Positions 39,167-52,103 are shown, numbered from the stretch's first letter. The stretch is 64,000 nt of DNA from Lycorma delicatula (GCF_047948215.1 NC_134456.1:59039029-59103028), one strand, 5' to 3'. Made by a program: numbers and translations. Notes: generated by a model from the letters alone, not told the origin.

Positions 39167-39348
39167 CTGTAAGTTATAAATGCGAATACCAAGCCTACCA
39201 ACGATAAACTGCTGCCAAGTACCACAATCAGCGACAAGATACCTTCCTCACCAGAAGCTACACCAACAACCGTCCAGTTAGGAAATCCATGCACCCGTCC
39301 AGAATACACGTTCTCCATTGTATTATTAGCACAAATAGCCTTAACAAC
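39167..39348 (-). CDS. internal exon with a transmembrane segment, possible family B/adhesion GPCR TM1
   Basis: The minus strand shows an acceptor (TTTTTAATAG) just above 39348 and a donor (GTAATG) just below 39167. Between them 182 bases are open in one frame: 60 whole codons plus two bases, so the exon enters in phase 0 and leaves in phase 2. The first 35 residues have extracellular character (a Cys, N-x-T sites NNT and NWT, charged residues). Residues 36-60 (GILSLIVVLGSSLSLVGLVF then AFITY) form a hydrophobic helix with a GSSLSLVGL core. That pattern recalls the first membrane helix of secretin/adhesion-type receptors. The Cys-box (GPS) usual just before TM1 is not in this exon. Neighbouring exons were not found within the window. 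Another single-pass protein remains possible. Confidence 0.55.
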
Positions 39349-40639
39349 CTATTAAAAATAAAATATACACACACATATCAAACGGTTTGATAAATCAATA
39401 AAATAAAAATTAAATATTTCAGCTGTATTAACATAAAATAATTATAGGTAAACGAAGTACACAGTAAATTTAGTCATTTGGTCTTCAATAGTGTAAACAA
39501 TTATACGCATTTATGAACAATAGAATCTTGAATCTTTATACAGAAATACACAGAAACTTATGAACAAAATAAAGTGATTGATACCTATTTTAGTTCAAAG
39601 AATAAAACCAATTTTTTCGGTGTTTTTTTAGGATAATTTATTTTTAATAAACATTACAATGGCAGTCTATCAAAAGAAAAATATTGCGGGCAAGTAAATA
39701 TTAGTTCTACATAACGCAATATCTAACTGTTTAGTAATTAATAAACTATTGCGGTAATAATTAAAGTTAATGATCAATTTTTTGATTCCTTTTTCAGCTT
39801 TCATTTTAGACATTAAGCTACAGATTTCTTTAACATATATTTCATCAGCTTATTTTATGTGCTAGTTTTGTATTTCATCAGACTGTTCTACCACCAATCA
39901 TCTTTTATTTTCTCAGAAATATTCCTGAGTTCCGTATTTTTCATTCAGGACTGATGAGTAAGATATATAAATCACATTTCTCAAAATTTGTTTATCATTT
40001 ACTAACCTTTAACATAATTTTAATTTCATATTTTTTATTAAGCTCTTTTTTATTTTCTATCAGGAATATACTTTTCAAATAAAATATTTTATTTGATATT
40101 ATGTATTTTTTAAGTTTTAAATTAATAAATATAAGAAAAAAAATAACTTATGATCGATGTTGCTGAAAAGATAACGTTACTTAATTGTGTCCACTGATAT
40201 AATTTCAAGAGCGTTTATGTTAACTCAAAGTTTAACAGCACTCTTAGAGAAGTGATTTACCCTAAAATTATTTCGTAGCATTTTTTCTCGTAAATCCACA
40301 AACTTTTTCAACTCGTAAGAAATGTAAGAGTTTAAATTAAAGTAACGTTAATTTTAAAGTAGTTGTAGTGTTCAGTAAAACAGAGAAAAATTACATAATT
40401 AACAAATAAAATAGGTATTAAATTTAACGTGTCTTGGTTTGAATTTTTTGTGCTATATTTCAATAAATTTAGTAAATAAATAATGATGCTTTACTTCATA
40501 AATCATAAATCGTCATAAATTATGATGCTTCACTTATTGTATGTATTAAATATAAATAAGTGAAGCATCCGAATCCAGTACGTGATTTCCTGTGTTCAAA
40601 ATATTCAAAAACATATGCAATTATTTTTCGAAATAACAG
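39349..40639. other. AT-rich stretch, putative intron upstream of the TM exon
   Basis: No further exon, RNA gene or element border is recognised. A near-duplicate ATAAATCGTCATAAATTATGATGC-like patch lies near 40490-40530. Confidence 0.5.
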
Positions 40640-41790
40640 TCATTTATTGTATATCCACCACATCCCGGATATCGGTAAGGGAAGACACTCACCTTGTGAC
40701 AATCCCGGTCGCCACACAGCCCGCTCGTTCCTAATCCTGATGGCCTTTACCAGAGATCGTCTTTCAGACCTTCTAAGCATGGTAACACAACACAGTCATC
40801 AGTTTGTCCTCTGTCAGTATGCCACGGCAGATATTTCCATCAGTGTATTTACATAACTTACTATAGCCCTCGTACGGCTTCTTTTAACCACGACTACCTA
40901 CATAACTTACAACCCTCAACAATGAAACTAATCAATTCGCGGAAGCGCGATCCCCGCCCCTTCCTCTAACACCGAAGTTTTCACATAAAATCTCTTCCTA
41001 TATGTAAGAAGTTACATATAAGAAGAGGTTTTGAGTATGCACTCTGATCTTTACTTGATTTTAAACACCAAAAAAAACTATCCTGATACCAACAAAACAA
41101 GTGTTGATCGCAACATAGACATATTTGTTCTGTTTTCTAGATTTATTTATAATCAAGAAACAGATTCTCAAATTTAATAAGTCTCTAATGAAAACATACC
41201 CCATCTCTCTCTGCTCTGGTCTGCTTTCAGGTAAATGCCTATAACCTCTCACACCGCAGCTCCATCACTGAGTTTACCACACATCCATCTCATCCTTACT
41301 GCGAATATCTCAGCTAACCGGGCTCGATGCTAAAAAGCCTATATTGGCGAAGTAAGCACCCAGGCGGCCCCCTAGTCACCCGGATTGCTATTCTATCCAC
41401 CCATCTGTAACTTCATTAGACTTCCTCAGCCATCCTCCGTAGGGCCAAGAATGTAAGGAAGCCAGCAACTATGTTCCACTCCATTTCCTGACTTGCCGTA
41501 GATGGAAAACTTGGTCGTCCATTTCTTTTATGCTCCCAGAGGTAAGGTGGCCTACCTTCTTAGCATCATAACGTAACTGGCGCTCAGTCGCAAGGACATA
41601 TATAGGATACCAGAAATAACAAGGACCCCCTCTGCAGAGACAGTCCTACAAGCACCAATCACAGATAGCAATAGTAGACGCTGGTCTGTTAACAAAATAT
41701 TAATATAACATTTATAGCTCATTCGATGAGCCCATACAGGTATAGCATACAGCATTATAGCTCAATTGAGGAATGAAGGTTTTTCTACGT
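40640..41790 (-). mobile_element. 5'-truncated R1-like retrotransposon, copy B
   Basis: On the minus strand the 5' side (41552-41755) reads MLYAIPVWAHRMSY, then LLLLSVIGACRTVSAEGVLVI, matching copy A2 (MLYAVSVWAHRM, RTVSQEAVTVIAGI). Beyond this the C-terminal coding part is decayed. The 3' tail (40660-40860) shares the CGGTCGCCACAC, CGTTCCTAATCC and GATGGCCTTTACC pieces with the tail of copy C (60600-60800). The element is broken and 5'-truncated. Its precise ends are not determined. Confidence 0.75.
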
Positions 41791-41873
41791 AAGTCCGGCC
41801 ACTAAACCTCTTCTACGGCTATTTTTTAAGTAGTTACATCAAATAAATTATATATAATATAATATATAAATTA

Positions 41874-41904
<31 letters not shown>

Positions 41905-42985
41905 TTTAATGAAGAAGATTAGTTGAATGAAAAACGCTAAACCCTTGCTGGGAATCAAACTTCAGATCAGACATTCTACATGCGACCTTGAATCCATCTA
42001 CCTTGTATGATTGATTAGAATAGATACTTAACCAAATTTTTATTGCTAACGATTATAAAATATTTGAAATAAAACCTTTTAAACCTAAAGGTTTTAGGTT
42101 AATAAAATGATTAGGTTCGTAAAATGATAAAATAACCATTTTTCTTAAGTACTATTATTTATAAACTAGCAATTTAAATAAATTGTTAAGAAAATTCGTT
42201 ATGCAAGTTGCATTTTCAATATATGTACATTTTATTGAAGTAATTTATTTTAAGAATTAAGAATGCGAGGAGATGCGTTATATCATTAAAAATTTTAAGT
42301 GATATAACCAATCAATTCGATTTAACAAAAAAAATGAGAATAAACTCCGATTCTATGTCATAAAATTTTATAAAAATTCTAAGGGTCAGCAGTTTATATA
42401 ACAATATAGCTTTTCTAAACTGAAATACTCAACTTAGTGATTTCATTTCAAAGACAAATTCTAGAAAGTATGTATTTAGGAATTTTATTCGTTTATAAGA
42501 AATTTTTACAGCACCTCTATGGAAATAAATGTTATGTTCTTTAAAAAAATAATATTATATTCTAATGGCTTAAAGTGTTAAGTAAAAAAGTAATTAAATT
42601 TAAAAAAACAGACTGAAATAGATTTAAAAATACTTTTAATACGATGAACTTCAAATGAAAAAGTACTAGTTTTTCATAATACTTTTTTTGAATTTATAAT
42701 AGGTAGTATTTGATCTTATTTTATGAAGCAAAGCTTCTTTACGCAGGCTTCGGAATGGAAAGAAAACTGAGAAAATACGAGCATCACGAAAAAATCATAT
42801 CATTCAAAATGCAAATGCTTCGTTTAAAAATAAAATAGCATTACGAATTTATAATTGTAACTATAAATTAATGAATTATTATTTAGTTTCATAATTTTAT
42901 AAATAATTTTAAATATCTATAATCTTGTATTTACTTTTATCCGAGAACAGCAGAAGATCTGTATTGGGTTTGGAGCTAAATTTTA
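41791..42985. other. AT-rich stretch with (AT)n and a tRNA-like fragment
   Basis: An AT tract occupies about 41857-41892. A possible tRNA-like fragment follows (listed separately). The remainder to 42985 has no supported feature. Confidence 0.5.
41935..42008 (-). repeat. possible tRNA-derived SINE fragment
   Basis: The minus strand has GTAGATGGATTCAAGG, an intervening stretch, and GTTTGATTCCC, which differs from the pol III B box by two bases. The spacing is tRNA-like, but the stem complementarity I can trace is weak, so it is more likely a decayed SINE head than a tRNA gene. Confidence 0.3.
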
Positions 42986-44146
42986 ACTTCCTTGTACGAA
43001 GTAAAGGAAGTATTGTGATCGCGAAAGATTTCGGTTTCGGTTTCCAGATTTCAACGGAAATATTCATTTTGACCATCCCTGAATTCATTTTGGCTAGTTT
43101 CGGCGTGACGTTTGTACGTATGTATCTCGCATAACTCAAAAACAATTAGCCGAAGGATGTGGAAATTTTGAATTTAGGACTGTTGTAACACGATTGAACC
43201 AGAAGTGTCCAAAACAGCCCAAAATCCAAAATAACTTGGATTTTTTACTTTTTCTTAACTGCAGTAATAAGCCCTTACTGGGAGCTTTTCAACTATATAC
43301 GATAAGCGGTACTTATTTTCATTGGTTTTAGAGTTATAGTAAAATGAAATTTTAATTAATCAAATATTTGGATCTTAGAGGAAGGCACAAATCGTCATAC
43401 TTCATCTCTTTTTTAATTTTTTTATTGTTTTTTTAATTTATTTTTTTAACATTTTTGTTTTTAAATTAAATATATTGATTTATTAATAATTATTAACCTG
43501 TCATTGTAAAATAATTTTTCAATAAATAATTAATCAATAATAAAAATATAAAAAATCAAAAATTATTAGTGAAATAAACGTTTTTATTCTTCTAAAAATG
43601 TGTGTATGAAATTTAATAGGCACTATTTCATAGGTGTATATGTAATAGAGTTGGTGAAACATCTGATTATATGATATTAATTGATAATTATAATTTAGAA
43701 TCGTATAATTTTTAGATTTTCTTGTATAATTTTATTTAATTATTTTGGAATTTTTGTTTAATTGTATCTACATTTAAGTAAACTTCAGAGTGAATGCAAA
43801 ATGACCCTCACAACAACAATATATACACTAAGGCATAAATTCCCGATGTTTAATAAATTGCAAAAGATTCCTATCTTTTAGTTCATTACTCCTCTGATAT
43901 TGTAGGACAATCAAAGTTAATTGTTTACAGTTAATGTATACCAATTGTAATAATGTTAATTGTATAAAATAAAATTAATTTTTGATTTATTAATAATTAA
44001 TTACCGCTGATTGTAAAAACCTTTTACGATAAATTAGAATTCAATAAGTTATTAAAGAAATAAAATTTTATGAACTTTTTATTTTTTTTTATATGTGTAT
44101 ATGTAATTTAATAGTCCTACAAGGAAGTCATGTGATGTCCACATCA
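42986..44146 (+). repeat. dispersed repeat F1, copy e (both ends present, internally deleted)
   Basis: It starts ACTTCCTTGTACGAAGTAAA and ends CTACAAGGAAGTCATGTGAT then GTCCACATCA. The terminal 13 bases ACTTCCTTGTACG and the near-complementary ACAAGGAAGT at the other end suggest terminal inverted repeats. It keeps the TTTCGGCGTGACG, CATAACTCAAAAACAATTAG and ATATATTGATTTATTAA blocks. The B-box-like motif is degraded to AATCGTCATACTTCAT. Compared with copy f it lacks about 0.5 kb after TTAGTTCATTACTCCTC. Confidence 0.85.
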
Positions 44147-45179
44147 GATTGTTTTATATCTGTACTACAAAACGGCTAAACCTAATTCCATTAAATCGAT
44201 AATAGGCATCAGACAATTCATTTCAAAATCGGAGAGTGGCGTTTGGTATAGAATTTGATAAAAATACTATAAGCGGTGTTGTACACTGTTTATTCCAATA
44301 AAAGGAAACAAAAAGAAAAGTTGAAATTTATCTTATACCAAATAAAAGATGCTTGAACGCCTTCCAAAAATTCTCCATAACAATCTCATAAATGGAAAGG
44401 TAGTAATAAAAAGTTAAAAAATTTAATTTATTAGAAATAATAAAACAGGTATTTAAAAAAGTTCTAAATATCTTTTAAATCAATACTATTATATCTGAAT
44501 AGCTCTGGAACAGTGACTTTACTTTTAAATTTATGAAAACAGAAAAATAAAAAATAAAATTTTAGAAACCACTGAAAAAACACTTTTTATCATTCTTCTT
44601 TATCACTACAATTTTTTTTGCTGGGGTAACTATAAAAATTTAAATGAAGACCACCGCTGAATAAATAAAACCTTTAGAACACTTTTTCTAGAAATATTCA
44701 GGTAAGAATTGAATTACTCATTACTTTGCAATATTTCATTGATCGTTTAAAGCTCAAAAAAATTAAATTTAAATTCAAAACACATGTAGAATTTTCTTTC
44801 AATAAACTTTTACTTTTTTTTTGTGTAAGTTTTTCTTCAGTAAAGAAAAAAAAATTAAATTAAAAAAAAACTAAAAAATAAAACTTTTTTTTTATTTTTA
44901 AAATTTTTCATTACATGAGGTATCATTTAATTGACGTTTACAATGAAAATTTTTGAGTTACCTTTCAAAAAAAAGATTACAAGTGAAGAGTGGATGTAAC
45001 CTCTTACGTCAAAGGTGTTTTTACACTCACCAGTAAAAATTATTGGAACTTCAATTTTCCTTATCTTCGTTAGTTTAAAAGTTTATTTTTAATAAATAGT
45101 TACGTTCCGAGATTTTTTTAGATATTTTATGTTGATCATTAATACTCGAATACTGAGGTATAGATAAAAAACATTTTTA
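44147..45179. other. AT-rich spacer between F1 copies e and f
   Basis: No coding block is recognised. It is A- and T-run rich (44840-44910). Confidence 0.5.
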
Positions 45180-46830
45180 CTTCCTTAGGAAGTATTGTAA
45201 TCGCAAATATTTCGGTTTTCAGGATTCAACGGAAACATCCATTTTGAACATCCCTAATTCCTTTTTGACTAGTTTTGGCCTGACATCTGTACGTACGTAT
45301 GTATGTATGTACGTGTCTTGGATAACTCAAAAACGATTAGCCAAAGGATGTTGAAATTTTGAATTTAGCACTGTTGTAACACCTAGTTGCGCACTTCCCC
45401 TTTGGTTTGCAATCGACTGAACCAAAAAAGCTCAAAATCACAAAAAATTTGTATTTTTCCTTAAGTGCACGAATAAGACCTTATTGAGAGCTTTTCAGCG
45501 ATATATAATAAGTGGTACTTATTTTCATTGGTTCCAGAGTTATAGCCAAATGAAATTTTAATTAATGAAATATTTTGACCTTTGAAGGGGGAGGAACAAC
45601 GGTTCGAATCAGACTTCAACTCCTTTTTCTTAACTTTTTTTTTAATTTAAATATATTGATTTATTAACCCGTAATTGTAAAAAATACAATTACAATAAAT
45701 AATAATACGCAATAATAATAAAATATGAAAAAAATCAGAAGTTATTATTGAAATAAAATGTTAGATACTTTTAAAAATGTGTATATGTAATTTAATAGGC
45801 ATTATTACATATGTTTATATGTAATAGAGTTGGTGAAATATCTGATTGTTTAATATTAATTGAAAATTATAATTTAGAATCGTATTATTTTTGGATTTTC
45901 TAGTTTAATTTCTCTTTAATTTTATTTAATTATTCTGGAATTTCTGCTTAATTTTATCTACGTTAAAGTTAACTACAGAGTGATTGAAAAATAGACCCTC
46001 ACAAGAACAATATATACACTAAAGCATACATGCCCGACCTTAATTAAATTGCAAAAAATTCTTATCTTTTAGTTCATTACTCCTCAGATATTGTCGGACA
46101 GTATTCTCCCTTAGTCGGAGTTGATGTCATTTCGTTTATTTGTTTTTGTTGCCAAGCATTTAATCGCCCTTTGGTTTGATATAATTCTTCTGATCTTAAT
46201 TTGTGTACGCGTTCTCTAATTTTCAAATTTTCTTCCTCTTTATATTTATCACCTTCTCTTAATCTTTTTTATTCTTTTTGGTTTTAACATTTACTTCCTC
46301 TTCGTATTCATCTTCCTGTCATTTTTTGAAATATATTTCTATATGTTATTTTTCTTTGTCCTGTATAATTTTTTTCTTTTTCATTTTTGATTGTTCACTT
46401 ATAATCCAGCAATAAAAACTGAATATGTTACACCGTAAGGTCGGTCGAAATTAACATTTGTAACCAGTATACAGCAGTTCACTAAACGGAATAGTTTAAT
46501 TATTATTAACTTTTATTTATATGACTCACCAGAAATCTAAAACTTTTGTTAATCAGCAACTCATGAATATACGAATAATACTGATCTAGTAGTACGAGTA
46601 ACAAAGAGACTTTTACTCTATCCTAATATTTCATGTAAGATTGTTGAATTAATAATTGTATAATTAATTGATTTAATAAAAACTAATATTTCAGCAGTTG
46701 TGTTACTATCCAATTTATAAAAGAATTGGAGGACTGTATCTCAATTTCAAATGAAATAAGTTTAAATGAAGTGCAGCAAAAATTGTCTATATGTAATTTA
46801 ACAGGCGTACAAGGAAGTCATGTAGTATCC
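45180..46830 (+). repeat. dispersed repeat F1, copy f (longest copy)
   Basis: It starts ACTTCCTTAGGAAGTATTGT and ends AGGCGTACAAGGAAGTCATG then TAGTATCCAT, spanning about 1.65 kb. It carries GGTTCGAATC (45601-45610). The extra middle segment, absent from copy e, has on its minus strand (about 46090-46400) a Lys/Glu-rich, stop-interrupted reading that may be the worn remains of a coding sequence. If so, the longer copy is nearer the ancestral, coding form and the others are deletion derivatives. Confidence 0.8.
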
Positions 46831-47099
46831 ATATTTTATTTTTTTATTAATGAAATTTAATTTGAAAACTGGTTTTTTAATTCTAAAGATACTTTGAACT
46901 TTCATAAATATCAAACTATTTGAATGATATGCTAATAAAAAAAATATTTAATCATAATTTTATAAGGTTACTGATGAAATTTTCTCGCAGTCTGGTTTCT
47001 TTTTTAATTTAATAAATGTTACTTTTTTACTTTTTTGTATAAAAATATAGTATATAAATATTTTATATTTCAACAAAAATCATTAGTGACTTGTCAGTG
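46831..47099. other. AT-rich spacer
   Basis: No feature recognised. Confidence 0.5.
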
Positions 47100-47315
47100 T
47101 AATGTAACTGTAGCAGTAAATGCGTAAACTTGAATAAACTCATGCCACCCATTCATGAGACTAAGTATGGTTAACTTAACCCAACCACCAAAGAACACCG
47201 TAGCCACGATCTAGTATTCAAATATTAATAAAACTTTATTAGGATTTGAATCTGAGAACTCTCGACTTCAAAATCAGCTGGTTTAAAACGATGAGTTTAT
47301 CACGAGACAACCCTA
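47100..47315 (-). mobile_element. tRNA-derived SINE, copy S2, with A-box side
   Basis: The minus strand begins near 47312 with GGTTGTCTCGTGATAAACTC, an A-box-like tRNA head. GATTCAAATCC (B-box-like, two changes) lies at 47242-47252. The body then gives AATACTAGATCGTGGC and TTTGGTGGTTGGGTTAA, as in copy S1. Together S1 and S2 define head, B box and body. No (CA)n tail is present here, so this copy is truncated or decayed at the 3' end. Confidence 0.65.
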
Positions 47316-50300
47316 AATATTAATTTATATTCTTTGGATAATTAAGAAATACTAAATGCAGGTTAAATTTTTTTCATCAGTTTTAAATCTTCCTTTAATA
47401 AGATCATTAAGAAATATTCAGTTATCATTCATACATGATTTTATTTGTTGTTTTTATTTCTTTTTAACTCGTCTAAGTTGGATATATTGGCCAGGAAGAT
47501 GCTTGCAACAATCGTACAGTGATATGAAATTATATTATTGCACAGATTCACTTTATTAATTATTTGTTACTAATTTGTTTTCGTACGTTAACAAGAGAGA
47601 TTCGCGCGACCGCATACATCAATTCAACTTCAGCCGATGAAAATAATTAATTCAGTAGGTTGGTTATCTACTGCACATAGCGTAAAAACTGCAATATTTC
47701 TCGTTTCTGATCTTCCATTAAGTAGGTATATATCTTAAACTAAAAAGAATGAGCAAAGAATAAATTAGAAAGACAAGAATATTGTAAGTAAACAGGGGGA
47801 TTGTGTATATAATGAGATGCAAAGGAAGAGAATACTGCTAGAAGAAACAGATTTGTTGTTCAACAACGAATAATTCTGAATAGAAAATATCACTTGGAAC
47901 TACATTTTAGAGCGCATACTTCTTATTTGTATGTCAGTAAAATCAAATTTTATACAATTATTATTTATTTATTAAAAACATTTTAATTTTAACATTTTAT
48001 GTTTAAATGCTGGGAGCTTAATGTAATAACTGATAGTCTTATTAGCAATAAGATGTTAAATCTATTTACCTTTATAATTTGTTATATTACCTTCGTAATT
48101 CATTTTTATCATAGTTTTTATTATATTTATTTTTAATTATATTTTGCTAGTTTAATAAAGTAGACTAAGCGGTTAATATATCTAAATTATTAGTTGTAAA
48201 AAAATGTAAAACGGAACAAAGAATATAAAATTTTACAATTAACCATGATGTAAGATTATTTATTCGTTATTAAAAACTATTAAAAAGTGCAAATCTTCAC
48301 CTTAACAGCAGTTAATAATTAATCAGTTGAGAAACTAATTATTTATTCTGTTTTGATTATATTATATTTATTCTTTTATTTAATTGTTTATATTCTTTTA
48401 AAATAAACTTTTCAAATCTTATAGATTAATTACGGTTTAATATAAAGGTTTTCATTTATTTTATTATCAAGTTAATTTTAATTCTCTATTTCATTTAAAA
48501 GTTTTTTAATACAGTTTTTATTGAAAATAATTTTGCACGCAGTACGATTTCGATTAATTAATAATTGTAATTTACTTTTTTCGTAACATCATATTTAAAA
48601 AACAATTTTTAAGATCAGTAAGTAAATCACTTTAAATGAAAGTTTATTTGCTACTCAACAAAATAGTTATAATGAATAAAGATAATTTTAATTATAGCTC
48701 TACATTATTTGCTACATTAGGGACACGTTACTATGAAGTAAGATTAAACGATCGCAACACCTAAACACAATTAAAATACAGTTAGAACACAATTTTACAG
48801 CTTGCAACTTAATGTGATAAACAGAAGCATGATATATCAAAAAATAAATACATATACCCAAAATATTTATTTTTTGAAATAAAGTGTGATCTGAATTAAA
48901 AAATTGTATTGTTTTTTTCGTAATAGGAAGCAAAACAGTACTTTATTATTATTTACAACGATATAGAAGAGTGGTTTATGCGACGTCCATTTTTGATGGA
49001 CGTCTGCGTAACGTCCATTTTTGAATTTTTTTTTTACTAGGCTGCAGTCTTGTGGTTGATACTCATTGTAGGTACAAAAAAAAACAAAAGTGTTATGCAT
49101 TTTTGTTACACATTGCTTCATGTATATTCATTAAATAATTAAGAGCTCACTCAACGATCTGACTCTAATTATATAATCTTATGTCTCCCTTTCGCCTAAA
49201 CACATTAACAAACTGTATTACAATTTTTTTCTCAACCTTAGGCTTTCCTGAGAGATTTTCACAGATTATTCAACGGTCTTTAGAACATGCCTAACTCCCT
49301 TTATGTATGCCTAACTCCCATTTTTTTCTACTAGACTTTCTACGTTCCAATAAAAGTTTCCTAAGGATATGCACCTCGCAGAAGGTACACTCATATTTTG
49401 TAAATTTGTAGGTTATATGAAGCAAAACGTTTCCTATCACGATTTTTCTGTGGAATCTATTTACACTTTAGAATTTGTATTTTACTGTATACACATAGCA
49501 TTTCCCATCGGTTTCTAGTGATGTGGAACAAAACAGGTTCTTACAACCTGAAAGTGCAAGCTACATTCATTTTTGGGTGTGCATTCCCACTCCGGGAAGA
49601 GTTAGATACCATGATTTTTATTTTTAATAGTAGCCGCAAAAAATCCTTATTCTTCTAACATAAGTAATTTTTGGCTACTTTCCCTCCAGCTGTACTATAC
49701 AGAGTTACAGCTGAGACATGAACTATACAGAGTGTGCAACAGTAGACTCGTATTGCAGAGGTACAAAGATAACACCAAAGTATATTAGGAAACAAAATAT
49801 ATTGTTCGGATGCACATGGAAATGTTTTTACAATTTTTATGATGAAAATTATTAACGGCAGGTTACAAAATGTCACATTTAATGTAAAATGGCTTTCATA
49901 TATGAATTCTTATCTAATTGCATCAACAAAATAATACAAGTACTATGTTGAAAATTGAGGAAAATAAAAAGCGATGTGATAAACTACACTATTTTTATCC
50001 ATCGCCTGCTCTAAATTACATCTCGTAAATATACTCGTAAAACGAGTAATTTTTTTTTTTTTTTACCTACCGTTCTTGAATTTTTCTTTAGAATGCAAAA
50101 ATTTACTTTATTTATTTATCCTACGTTTTTTAACAAGTATTTGAATTTTTGCGTTAAAACACTGAAAATCACTATGACACCAGTTACACATAACTTAGCT
50201 ATAACAACTTGATATTGAACAATGAAAAAAAAATAAAAACATTTTAATTCATGTATACAAATCTTCCGTTCAAATTAACTGGAAAACATTTACAGCAGAA

Positions 50301-51098
50301 CCACCGGAGGAACTTTAAAAAAAGAGAGAACATCAATATTTTATGTTTTCAAGCCCTATTTTTTTGAATTTCACTGTCTGGTTACAAAGGTCTAACCGAT
50401 TCAGAGTTATAAACTTCAGAAACCAGTATTTTATCTGATTTTCTGCAGTTAGTACGTTTTCATGTTAGGAACTTTATTTTAACGATACTTTTTAATTATA
50501 AATTCTGAGAATTTTCTGATTCTTCATTTAATGTAAATTTTCCGGTTTTAATAAATTAAAATATTTAATTTTTACTAACTCAGTAAAAGAACAAGCCAGT
50601 TTCTTTATTCGACCCGACAGGTAATTTTTCTTTCCTTAATCTTCACCAAACGGACCGACTCTCATGTTCCTTTCTTTTTTTATAGAAGTTTCTCTGGTGG
50701 TCCCACTGAAACATTTTCCAGATAAAGTTAGTAGCTATTTAAACAAAAAATTGTTGTCTAAAAAGTCAATTTTAAAATATTTTTCATAGTATTGAATTAC
50801 AATAGGATAATAAAATAAATCTGATAGTTTATTCATGTTTAAAGTATTTTAATTTCAAAAATTTCAGAAAATTTATTGTAAATTAGCGTTAATATTAAGA
50901 ACAATTTATTTTTAATTTTCTTATTTTATCACGATATTGAATCGTCCGTTGCATTTCTTGCAAACAAATTATTTTTAATAGGTAATGTTTTGTAGGCCTA
51001 TCCATTTGTCAATAAAAAATTGAAACACGAAAATTATAATCTTAAAAAATCACATTTAAGCGATGCTAAATCGACACAGATCTAAAAGTCAGTCATTT
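47316..51098. other. gene-poor AT-rich stretch
   Basis: No gene is supported over these 3.8 kb. A perfect 8-base hairpin GACGTCCA ... TGGACGTC lies at 48982-49004, with a third ACGTCCATTTTTGA copy just after it. The pair ACTATACAGAG occurs twice near 49720. No element border is recognised. Confidence 0.5.
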
Positions 51099-51320
51099 TT
51101 TTCTATATTGAGCTGTGCTTACTTTTCTTAGCTTCATTGTGTTATCACTTGTTGACGTATTTTGGGACCACTGAACTGTCAAAACCAGTTTCACTATTCT
51201 TAGTAGTACTTTGTAGTACTACTCTTGAGAAGTACAGTAAGTTTTTAAATGGTTCCGAAACGCTTCAACAAGTGATAATAGAATGAAGCTAATAAAGGTA
51301 AGCAGTACTCAACATAGAAA
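51099..51320. mobile_element. palindromic foldback MITE-like element
   Basis: About 222 bases fold back on themselves. TTCTATATTGAG, GCTTAC, TTAGCTTCATT and TTATCACTTGTTGA on the left are matched by TCAACAAGTGATAA, AATGAAGCTAA, GTAAGC and CTCAACATAGAA on the right. The inner part matches less well down to a perfect centre, AGTAGTACT-TTGT-AGTACTACT, at 51202-51223. The whole could form one long hairpin. It lies about 0.8 kb upstream of the secreted-protein gene. A flanking target duplication is not clear. Confidence 0.75.
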
Positions 51321-52089
51321 CTATAGTGATCTAGCAGAAAAGAAAATAGTTATTATTATTATTTTAATAACCACGATTTTAGTCAGTTGAATTTTTTCTC
51401 CCCCATTGCAATCATAGACTAATTATACTTAATTCGATATTAAATTAATTACTTTTCCCAGTATATCATTGATAATACTCCAGGATTACGGATGAGCAGT
51501 CTTGTAATTAACAAACATAGTACTTTATTACTGATCAAATAAGTTAACTGCACGTAAACGTTTGTAAAATTTAAACTAAAACTACTTGTAAAATAATGCT
51601 ACTGGTATAATTAAAACAAATTCATTTTATTGATTCCTCTTTCTTAAGTAATTATAGTGATGAAAGTATGACAGCAGTGCGATACTGCCCTTAGACATTC
51701 TTACAAACTTTGGCTGTTACATAATGAACACCAGTTCCTTCCGGATATAATTCAAAAATGTTGGACGACAAAGGCGAAATCGTCAAATTTCTTTACTTTT
51801 TTCAGGAATTATTTCATCAGCAACGCTATTATTTTACAGATTTCATGTCAGGGCAAAAGCAATCGTGATCTGTATACAGACTGTCCCGTTAGACTTACTC
51901 AAAAATGTTTTACTTCACAGCAAGTGAAATTTTCTTTACTTGCATTAATTGGAGCTAGCATAAGTAAAAAGTGTAAAATAATTTTACCTTTATGCAGCAA
52001 AATTATAATAATGTCTAATTAAAATAATAATAACAATAATGTCTTTTTTTATGCAAAATAATTAACATACAACTATTACTTGATTTTAG
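51321..52089. other. upstream region of the secreted-protein gene
   Basis: AT-rich, with no coding block. If the AG at 52088-52089 is a true acceptor, this is intron, and the promoter and a 5' untranslated exon lie further upstream. I cannot identify a TATA box or initiator with confidence. Confidence 0.4.
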
Positions 52090-52103
52090 GTTCCTAAAGG
52101 AGA

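Noticed and set aside
41935..42008. Possible tRNA gene on the minus strand
   Set aside because: The B-box-like motif has two changes and the acceptor and anticodon stems do not pair convincingly; kept only as a possible SINE fragment.
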